A stretch of DNA of 6,152 nucleotides, from NCBI GenBank assembly GCA_031273145.1, contig JAISSL010000293.1:1-6152 (forward strand), in the 5' to 3' direction. Position numbers and translations under genes: made by a program. This DNA comes from Zoogloeaceae bacterium (GTDB taxonomy: Bacteria > Pseudomonadota > Gammaproteobacteria > Burkholderiales > Rhodocyclaceae). Positions 1-6,152 of this stretch are shown here, in pieces. A model generated the notes under the pieces. That model ran no database searches, was not told the origin of the DNA, and worked only from the letters and a program-made list of their open reading frames with translations. How positions within the stretch are numbered: the first letter of the stretch is position 1; the number at the start of each line of letters is the position of its first letter.

Positions 1-10
1 GCGTCCCATT

Positions 11-19
11 TGCTATAAT
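11..19 (+). promoter_or_regulatory. Extended -10 promoter element upstream of trpB
   Basis: The bases TGCTATAAT match the extended -10 consensus TGnTATAAT exactly, with the hexamer TATAAT at 14-19. A sigma-70 type polymerase would start transcription about seven bases downstream, near 25-27, giving a leader of about 40 bases before trpB at 66. The matching -35 element would lie before base 1 and cannot be seen; extended -10 promoters depend on it less. The leader is too short for a classical attenuator, and I see no leader peptide in it. If active, this promoter would drive trpB, trpA and accD independently of whatever lies upstream. That it is used is inferred from sequence match and position only. 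Confidence 0.6.
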
Positions 20-65
20 GCTGCCCTTTTCATCACCACGCGATAAAGCGGGGAACACTTTGCCC

Positions 66-1268
66 ATGCAGTCTTACGATTTGCCCGACGAGCGGGGACA
101 TTTCGGCATCTACGGCGGAATCTTCGTCGCCGAAACCCTGATTGCCGCGCTGGAAGAACTAAAGGACGCCTACCTTGCCATGCGGGATGACCCGGCCTTT
201 CTGGCCGAGCTTACGCATGAGCTGAAACACTACGTCGGGCGGCCAAGCCCAATCTATCACGCCCGTAGGCTATCCGAATCCCTGGGCGGGGCGCAGATTC
301 TTCTGAAGCGCGAAGACCTGAATCACACGGGGGCGCACAAGGTCAACAACTGCATCGGGCAGGCGTTGCTTGCCAAGCGCATGGGCAAACCCAGGGTGAT
401 TGCCGAGACCGGCGCGGGGCAGCATGGCGTGGCAACGGCTACCGTGGCCGCCCGTTACGGCTTCGAGTGCGTGGTCTATATGGGTTCCGAAGATATGAAA
501 CGGCAGGCCGCCAACGTCTATCGGATGAAACTTCTGGGGGCTACCGTGGTTCCGGTAGAATCCGGCTCGAAAACGCTGAAAGACGCATTGAACGAGGCCA
601 TGCGCGATTGGGTCACGAATGTTTCCGATACGTTCTACATCTTGGGCACGGTTGCCGGACCGCATCCCTACCCAATGCTGGTGCGCGATTTTCAGACGGT
701 GATCGGCAGGGAGTGCCTCGCGCAAATGGAAGAATCCTTCGGTCGCCAGCCGGACAGGGTGCTTGCCTGCGTAGGGGGCGGTTCCAACGCTATCGGCATT
801 TTCCATGCCTACATCCCCCATGAAAATGTGCGCCTGATTGGCGTGGAAGCCGCCGGCGCGGGAATTGAAACCGGACGGCACGCCGCGCCGCTCACCGCCA
901 ACGCAAAAGTAGGCATTCTGCACGGCAACCGCACCTATCTGATGCAGGATGAAAACGGGCAGATTATCGAAACCCATTCCGTTTCCGCCGGCCTCGATTA
1001 TCCGGGCGTGGGGCCGGAACACGCATGGCTGAAAGACAGCGGTCGCGCCGAATACGTCGCCGTGACCGATACCGAGGCGCTTGAAGCGTTCCACGCCCTT
1101 TGTCGGCTTGAAGGCATTCTCCCGGCGCTGGAATCCGCGCACGCTCTGGCACAAGCCATGAAAATCGCGCCTCTGCTGCCCCGCGACCAGCTTTTACTGG
1201 TCTGCCTTTCCGGGCGCGGCGACAAGGATATGCACACCGTCGCCGAACAATCTGGAATCCGGTTCTGA
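66..1268 (+). CDS. trpB: Tryptophan synthase beta chain
   Basis: This PLP enzyme condenses indole with L-serine to make L-tryptophan, working in the cytoplasm as an alpha2-beta2 complex with TrpA. From the start at 66 it has 400 residues, the usual length. Visible landmarks are the N-terminal [13 protein letters not shown], the PLP-binding lysine K92 in HTGAHKVNN, the catalytic glutamate E114 in AETGAGQHG, the phosphate-binding loop GGGSN at 237-241, and S382 in SGRGDKD near the PLP ring nitrogen. An in-frame ATG at 18 would add 16 residues, but it overlaps the TATAAT box at 14-19 and would lie upstream of the predicted transcript start. The protein from 66 also begins as family members do. 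A modest purine stretch (GCGGGGA, 49-55) may serve as ribosome binding site. trpA follows after one base. Every catalytic residue I could place is present. Confidence 0.97.
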   Translation: MQSYDLPDERGHFGIYGGIFVAETLIAALEELKDAYLAMRDDPAFLAELTHELKHYVGRPSPIYHARRLSESLGGAQILLKREDLNHTGAHKVNNCIGQALLAKRMGKPRVIAETGAGQHGVATATVAARYGFECVVYMGSEDMKRQAANVYRMKLLGATVVPVESGSKTLKDALNEAMRDWVTNVSDTFYILGTVAGPHPYPMLVRDFQTVIGRECLAQMEESFGRQPDRVLACVGGGSNAIGIFHAYIPHENVRLIGVEAAGAGIETGRHAAPLTANAKVGILHGNRTYLMQDENGQIIETHSVSAGLDYPGVGPEHAWLKDSGRAEYVAVTDTEALEAFHALCRLEGILPALESAHALAQAMKIAPLLPRDQLLLVCLSGRGDKDMHTVAEQSGIRF

Positions 1269-1269
1269 T

Positions 1270-2103
1270 ATGTCGCGCATCCAAACCACCTTCCAACGCC
1301 TGCAAGAACAACGCCGAAAGGCACTGATTCCCTTTCTTACCGCAGGGTTTCCCAGGCCGGAATTAACCGTCTCGCTCATGCACACGCTGGTAAAATCCGG
1401 CGCGGATCTCCTCGAACTGGGCATTCCTTTCTCCGACCCGATGGCGGATGGCCCCACCATCCAGCGCGCTTCCGAAGCCGCGTTACGCCACGGCATGAGC
1501 CTGAAAAAGGCGCTGGCACTGGTCAAACAGTTCCGGGAAACGGATACCGTAACTCCCATCGTGTTGATGGGCTACGCCAACCCCATCGAAGCGATGGGGC
1601 AGGAAGCGTTTGCCCACGCCGCAGCCGAGGCGGGCGTAGATGGCATCCTGACGGTCGACTATGCCCTGGAAGAATCGTCCGAATTCGCCGCGTTGCTGGA
1701 AAAATTCGGACTGGATGCCATTTTCCTGCTCGCCCCGACTTCGAGCCACGAGCGTTGGGCGCAATTGCAAACACTCGCGCGCGGGTACGTCTATTATGTC
1801 TCCTTAAAGGGCGTGACCGGCGCGGGCGGGCTTGACCTGGCGGAAGTTGCCGCGCGCGTAACCGCCATTCGCGCAACCCTGAATCTTCCAGTTGGCGTCG
1901 GCTTTGGCATCCGCGACGCAGAAACGGCTGCTATCCTTGCAAGGCACGCAGATGCTATCATTGTCGGCAGCCGCCTGATCGAAGAACTGGAACATGCGCC
2001 CGTCGGCGAAGAACTTGCGCGAATCGCCGCCTTAACCCTTGAGCTGCGTCGTGGTCTGGATAGCGTCCAGCCCGCCCCGTCGCACAACCCAGAAAGAGGA
2101 TGA
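1270..2103 (+). CDS. trpA: Tryptophan synthase alpha chain
   Basis: The alpha subunit cleaves indole-3-glycerol phosphate to indole and glyceraldehyde 3-phosphate; indole then passes through the tunnel to TrpB. The 277-residue protein is a TIM barrel of slightly generous length. Catalytic E49 ([11 protein letters not shown]) and D60 (MADGP) are present. The mobile loop GVTGAGG lies at 181-187 and the phosphate-binding segments are GFGI (211-214) and GSR (233-235). [12 protein letters not shown] is the form I associate with betaproteobacterial TrpA. One oddity is the sequence D130-Y-A-L-E-E, where the usual proline after DY (Pro132 in enteric numbering) is alanine. The start is one base after the trpB stop and lacks a strong ribosome binding site, so coupling to trpB translation is likely. 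The last ten or so residues are a low-conservation tail and include the accD ribosome binding site. Confidence 0.97.
   Translation: MSRIQTTFQRLQEQRRKALIPFLTAGFPRPELTVSLMHTLVKSGADLLELGIPFSDPMADGPTIQRASEAALRHGMSLKKALALVKQFRETDTVTPIVLMGYANPIEAMGQEAFAHAAAEAGVDGILTVDYALEESSEFAALLEKFGLDAIFLLAPTSSHERWAQLQTLARGYVYYVSLKGVTGAGGLDLAEVAARVTAIRATLNLPVGVGFGIRDAETAAILARHADAIIVGSRLIEELEHAPVGEELARIAALTLELRRGLDSVQPAPSHNPERG
2093..2100 (+). promoter_or_regulatory. Ribosome binding site of accD, inside the end of trpA
   Basis: The purine run AAAGAGGA ends four bases before the ATG at 2105 and lies within the last codons of trpA. It settles the accD start: an in-frame TTG at 2039 would add 22 residues that overlap trpA and look unlike AccD. 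The arrangement suggests that ribosomes finishing trpA help initiate accD. Confidence 0.75.
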
Positions 2104-2104
2104 C

Positions 2105-2974
2105 ATGAGTTGGCTAAACACACTCCTTCCACCCAAAATCAAGCACGAGAGCGGCGCAGTGCGCCGTTCCAGCCTGCCCGAAGGGCTATGGAACAAATGT
2201 CCGGCCTGCGAAGCCGTGCTATACGCCGTCGAACTGGAAGCCAATCTCCAGGTCTGCCCCAAATGCGCCTACCACTTTCGCCTGAAAGCCCGGCAACGTC
2301 TGGATATGCTCCTCAACCCGGAAGGGCGGCTGGAAATCGGCTCGGAAATTCTGCCGCTTGACAGCCTTCGCTTTAAGGATCGCAAAACCTATCCCGCCCG
2401 CCTGAAAGAAGCCGCCGAACAATCGGGAGAAACCGAGGCCATCGTCGTTCTGCAAGGCGCGATCAAGGAAATTCCCGTCATTGCCGCCTGCTTTGAATTT
2501 GAATTCATGGGCGGTTCTATGGGCGCGGTGCTGGGCGAACGTCTGACACGCGGCGTTCGCGCGGCGATTGAAGAAAATATCCCTTTCATTTCCATCTCCG
2601 CTTCCGGCGGCGCAAGAATGCAGGAAGGGCTGTTTTCGCTCATGCAGATGGCAAAAACCACGGCGGCGCTCTCCAAACTCGCGGAGCAGAATCTCCCCTT
2701 CATTTCCATCCTGACTGACCCCACCATGGGCGGCGTTTCCGCCAGCTTTGCCTTTGTGGGCGACGTGGTTCTTGCCGAACCCGGCGCGTTGATCGGCTTT
2801 GCCGGCCCGCGTGTCATCGAGCAGACAGTGCGGGAAAAACTGCCGGAAGGCTTTCAGCGTTCCGAATTCCTGCTCGAAAAAGGCGCGCTTGACCTGATTG
2901 TCGACCGGCGCGAAATGCGCGACACCCTGGCGCAAATCCTCTCCCTCCTGCAAAAACTCCCGGAACCCGTGTAG
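2105..2974 (+). CDS. accD: Acetyl-CoA carboxylase carboxyltransferase subunit beta
   Basis: AccD pairs with AccA to form the carboxyltransferase, which moves the carboxyl group from biotin on AccB to acetyl-CoA, giving malonyl-CoA for fatty acid synthesis. The protein has 289 residues, normal for the family. A four-cysteine zinc ribbon sits near the N terminus (C32, C35, C51, C54, in CPAC and CPKC). The crotonase-like carboxyltransferase fold follows, with [11 protein letters not shown] (136-146), [11 protein letters not shown] (165-175), [12 protein letters not shown] (205-216) and the oxyanion-region segment [14 protein letters not shown] (228-241). It starts one base after the trpA stop. 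The trp-accD linkage is common in beta- and gammaproteobacteria, but the folC gene that often comes next is absent here. The gene is normally essential and nothing suggests damage. Confidence 0.97.
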   Translation: MSWLNTLLPPKIKHESGAVRRSSLPEGLWNKCPACEAVLYAVELEANLQVCPKCAYHFRLKARQRLDMLLNPEGRLEIGSEILPLDSLRFKDRKTYPARLKEAAEQSGETEAIVVLQGAIKEIPVIAACFEFEFMGGSMGAVLGERLTRGVRAAIEENIPFISISASGGARMQEGLFSLMQMAKTTAALSKLAEQNLPFISILTDPTMGGVSASFAFVGDVVLAEPGALIGFAGPRVIEQTVREKLPEGFQRSEFLLEKGALDLIVDRREMRDTLAQILSLLQKLPEPV

Positions 2975-3018
2975 ATACCGACTACCCATCCCGACAACCA
3001 TCTTTCTGGAACGCCGTC

Positions 3019-3930
3019 ATGAACCCGTCTGGTCAGGAAAGGAAATTCGAGCCGGTTGGAAGATTCGTCAAAAAACTGGTTCTGCCGCTTGGCGTCGTGG
3101 TTTTGCTCATGACGCTTGGCGTCGCGGTTTTGTTCATGGGGGCAGGGGAACCGGGTAAGGCCGAGGATGCTGCGGCCTCCCATGACGAAATCGCTCAATG
3201 TTCTGACAACAACAATTCATCTGACGCACACGAACAAGCCGCAAAGGCGATCGTCGACCAGGGGGTTGCTTTAATGGGACAGAGTAGGGTCAAGGAAGAA
3301 ATCGCCCTCTATGATGAAGTCGTCCGTCGTTTTGGCAATGACGATTCCCCAGGTGCGCGCGCGCAAGTCGCAAGGGCGCTCTCCCACAAGGGTTTTGCCC
3401 TTTGGGACGACACTCAATTAGGGGAGGCAATCGGCATCTTTGATGAAATTATTCAGCGTTTTGACAAGGACAAATCACCCTGTGTGCGTGTATGGGTCGC
3501 AAAGGCGCTCAACTTCAGGGGGGATACCCATTATTTAATACTCGAAACCAATGCGGCAATCGCATTCTATGACGAAGTTGTCCAGCGTTTTGGCAATGAT
3601 GATTCACCCGGCGTGCGCGAACAAGTCGCAGAGGCACTCAACAACAAGGATGCGGTCAGAAGGTATCTGGCCTACGTGGTTGAGAGTAACATCGCCCACT
3701 ATGATGAAATCATTGAGCGTCCTGACAATGATGATTCACCCGACAGGCGTGAACAAGTCGCATGGGCGCTCAGCAACAAGGGCGAAGCCTTTGGGAAACA
3801 AGGCAAAACCAAGGAAGCAATCGCCCTCTTTGACGAGGTTATCCGTCGTTTTGGCAACGATGATTCACCTGAAGTGCGCGAGCAGGTTGCAGAGGCAAAA
3901 AAGTTACGAAAAGGGCTTTTAGGTCAATAA
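3019..3930 (+). CDS. Membrane-anchored TPR-like repeat protein, function unknown
   Basis: I do not recognise a specific function. The 303 residues start with a basic segment (ERKFEPVGRFVKK), followed by one hydrophobic helix at about 20-42. There is no lipobox and no clear cleavage site, so a signal anchor with the rest in the periplasm is likely, though a signal peptide is possible. A polar linker (43-70) leads to five tandem repeats of 43-44 residues (71-286) and a partial sixth (287-303). Each repeat reads roughly REQVAxALxNKG, a variable turn, then EAIAxYDEVIxRFGNDDSP. The helix pair resembles TPR with a longer acidic linker, so a protein-binding scaffold is a reasonable guess. Unit 4 is degenerate. 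Two lines counted by hand are about 45-47 percent GC, below accD and ettA lines (57-63 percent), which could mean later acquisition or repeat-driven composition. The ribosome binding site is weak (GGA at 3011-3013 region). The gene lies 44 bases after accD with no terminator visible between, so it may share that transcript. Confidence 0.85.
   Translation: MNPSGQERKFEPVGRFVKKLVLPLGVVVLLMTLGVAVLFMGAGEPGKAEDAAASHDEIAQCSDNNNSSDAHEQAAKAIVDQGVALMGQSRVKEEIALYDEVVRRFGNDDSPGARAQVARALSHKGFALWDDTQLGEAIGIFDEIIQRFDKDKSPCVRVWVAKALNFRGDTHYLILETNAAIAFYDEVVQRFGNDDSPGVREQVAEALNNKDAVRRYLAYVVESNIAHYDEIIERPDNDDSPDRREQVAWALSNKGEAFGKQGKTKEAIALFDEVIRRFGNDDSPEVREQVAEAKKLRKGLLGQ
3088..3141 (+). repeat. 27-base tandem duplication encoding the membrane helix
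   Basis: Bases 3088-3114 and 3115-3141 are two adjacent copies of a 27-base unit, identical at 23 of 27 positions by hand alignment. They encode LGVVVLLMT and LGVAVLFMG, which together form most of the single hydrophobic helix. The duplication keeps the reading frame. Confidence 0.85.
3229..3927 (+). repeat. Five 129-132-base tandem repeats plus a partial unit (TPR-like)
   Basis: Units run 3229-3357, 3358-3486, 3487-3615, 3616-3747 and 3748-3876, with a partial unit at 3877-3927. Four are 129 bases (43 codons) and the fourth has one extra codon. Conservation reaches the DNA level: 48 bases starting at TTTGGC (3589 and 3850) match at 41 positions, and five of the seven differences are third-base changes. 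The first unit has the most divergent beginning. In unit 4 the usual Phe-Gly before NDDSP is Pro-Asp and the central helix turn is unlike the others. Confidence 0.85.
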
Positions 3931-3968
3931 GGGGCAGGCCGGACACGCCCACCACAAACCTCTGCCCC
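3931..3968 (+). terminator. Weak hairpin after the repeat-protein gene
   Basis: GGGGCAG at 3931-3937, directly after the stop codon, is the reverse complement of CTGCCCC at 3962-3968. This gives a seven-pair GC-rich stem with a loop of about 24 bases. No T-run follows (the next bases are GTCCTGTTTCCC), so it is not a standard intrinsic terminator. It could be an mRNA 3' end structure, or chance. Confidence 0.25.
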
Positions 3969-3981
3969 GTCCTGTTTCCCG

Positions 3982-4010
3982 GCGCGATAAAAACCGTTTA
4001 CCATTCGCGC
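3982..4010 (+). promoter_or_regulatory. Possible hairpin in the ettA upstream region
   Basis: GCGCGA (3982-3987) pairs with TCGCGC (4005-4010), and TAAA (3988-3991) can pair with TTTA (3997-4000) inside it if a four-base bulge is allowed. The structure ends 28 bases before the ettA ATG and is followed by TTTACTCC rather than a T-run. It could be an imperfect terminator or a leader structure. No convincing -35/-10 pair for ettA could be picked in this 108-base gap. Confidence 0.25.
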
Positions 4011-4038
4011 TTTACTCCTGTCACCTGAGATTTTTCCA

Positions 4039-5701
<1,663 letters not shown>

Positions 5702-5703
<2 letters not shown>

Positions 5704-5707
5704 GGGG
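5702..5707 (+). promoter_or_regulatory. Ribosome binding site of the small gene after ettA
   Basis: AGGGGG overlaps the ettA stop codon TAG (5701-5703) and lies six bases before the ATG at 5714. The strong match and good spacing choose this start over upstream in-frame starts buried in ettA, and they imply coupled translation. Confidence 0.65.
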
Positions 5708-5713
5708 CTTGAA

Positions 5714-5956
5714 ATGTCTGATCTGGAACATGAGGACGTGACAGTAACGCTCACCGCCGACGAGGCGGTGGTGCTTTTTGAATTCCTTCAGAGATTTAGT
5801 GACACAGGCAAGCTCACCATTGAAGATCAAGCGGAGAAGCGGGCGCTGTGGAACTTGTGCTGTGTTTTTCAGAAAGCGTTGGTTAGTCCGTTTGACGCCT
5901 CGTATTCAGAGGTATTGCGGGCGGCACGAAATCGGCTGCGGGATGAAGAAGGGTAG
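5714..5956 (+). CDS. Small acidic conserved-looking protein of unknown function
   Basis: This is an 80-residue protein that I cannot assign to a named family with certainty. It resembles small uncharacterised proteobacterial proteins with a TLTxDEAxVLFEFLxRF opening and an AExRALWNLxC centre, a likeness that is from memory and unverified. It is predicted mostly helical and soluble. A helix with hydrophobic spacing covers about 15-28 (DEAVVLFEFLQRF), a second 36-57 includes W46 and the cysteine pair C49-C50, and an Arg-rich third covers 64-76 (LRAARNRLR). There are 16 acidic and 9 basic residues. No signal peptide or membrane segment is seen. It begins ten bases after the ettA stop with a strong ribosome binding site, so it is probably on the same mRNA. 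Frame, ribosome binding site and composition make it likely to be a real gene. Confidence 0.8.
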   Translation: MSDLEHEDVTVTLTADEAVVLFEFLQRFSDTGKLTIEDQAEKRALWNLCCVFQKALVSPFDASYSEVLRAARNRLRDEEG

Positions 5957-6027
5957 CACTGACGGACATGTCCAACATTTCATTCAACCCGGACGCGCTG
6001 AAGCGTACCGATTCAAATGAGGGTTCT

Positions 6028-6152
6028 ATGTCAGGTCGCATGAAAGCAGTCTGGTTCATTGTCAAGTGGCTCTGGTGGCTCGGAGTTGCCTATCTCCCGT
6101 ATGCGCTGGACACGCTTCGGCAAGACTTCAGGGATAGCATCGGCTGCTCACC
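6028..6152 (+). CDS. Partial gene: protein with Trp-rich hydrophobic N terminus, cut by window end
   Basis: A reading frame opens here and is still open at the last base, so only about 41 residues are visible. They start MSGRMKAVWFIVKWLWWLG and continue with a segment ending YALDTLRQDFRDSIGCS. The first part has a hydrophobic stretch (about residues 8-27) with four tryptophans, which looks like an N-terminal membrane segment, followed by a charged region. The start at 6028 is preferred because GAGGG (6019-6023) lies four bases upstream. An in-frame ATG at 5968 would add 20 polar residues (MSNISFNPDALKRTDSNEGS) but has only a poor, too-close ribosome binding site. A third ATG is at 6040. Function is unknown. 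It follows the small gene on the same strand and could belong to the same transcript. Confidence 0.55.
   Translation, partial: MSGRMKAVWFIVKWLWWLGVAYLPYALDTLRQDFRDSIGCS

Noticed and set aside
270..1154. A 294-codon minus-strand frame inside trpB (and a similar 260-codon one at 2219-3001 inside accD)
   Set aside because: Both lie opposite complete, well-conserved genes, have no domain signature, and show no ribosome binding site or neighbouring minus-strand gene.
3469..3474. Repeat linker acidic residues (DKDKS and NDDSP) as calcium-binding loops
   Set aside because: The spacing does not match EF-hand or dockerin loops, and most units have NDDSP without the alternating DxDxD pattern.
3909..3920. 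AAAAGGGCTTTT as a terminator stem at the end of the repeat-protein gene
   Set aside because: Pairing would leave a two-base loop and it lies inside the coding sequence, so it cannot form a working intrinsic terminator.
3975..4004. A promoter for ettA with TTTCCC and TACCAT as -35 and -10
   Set aside because: The first hexamer matches consensus at about three positions and the second at four, which is not better than chance in a region this long.
6028..6152. Trp-rich stretch as a trp leader peptide (attenuator)
   Set aside because: The frame stays open to the window end, no terminator/antiterminator hairpins are seen, and it lies far downstream of trpBA. A membrane segment explains the tryptophans better.

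Overview
The window reads as a typical chromosomal segment of a proteobacterium, most probably a betaproteobacterium. The reasons are the gene order trpB-trpA-accD, the moderately high GC, and signature stretches in the proteins (TrpB starting [14 protein letters not shown], TrpA with [13 protein letters not shown] and LTVDY, a two-domain EttA ending in KRIRYKP). The lineage below class cannot be fixed from the sequence alone. All convincing genes are on the + strand.

Positions 1-2974 hold a tight biosynthetic cluster. A perfect extended -10 promoter element (11-19) precedes trpB (66-1268). trpB is followed after one base by trpA (1270-2103), and trpA after one base by accD (2105-2974). TrpB and TrpA form tryptophan synthase, the last step of tryptophan synthesis. 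AccD is the zinc-binding carboxyltransferase beta subunit of acetyl-CoA carboxylase, the first step of fatty acid synthesis. The spacing implies one transcript with translational coupling.

Positions 2975-4038 are the least ordinary part. In many beta- and gammaproteobacteria accD is followed by folC. Here it is followed by a 303-residue membrane-anchored protein (3019-3930) made of about five 43-residue TPR-like repeats, with lower GC than its neighbours in the lines counted by hand. Its membrane segment is itself a tandem duplication of a 27-base unit. A 108-base gap with two possible hairpins separates it from the next gene.

Positions 4039-6152 hold ettA (4039-5703), an ABC-F translation factor with all nucleotide-binding motifs intact. 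Ten bases after it comes a small acidic protein of unknown function (5714-5956) with a strong ribosome binding site. The window ends inside a gene for a Trp-rich membrane-segment protein (from 6028, or 5968, running off the end).

There is no sign of a mobile element, CRISPR array, tRNA or rRNA gene. I found no convincing new multi-gene system. The leads most worth a second look are the repeat protein with its duplicated membrane helix, and the small gene coupled to ettA.
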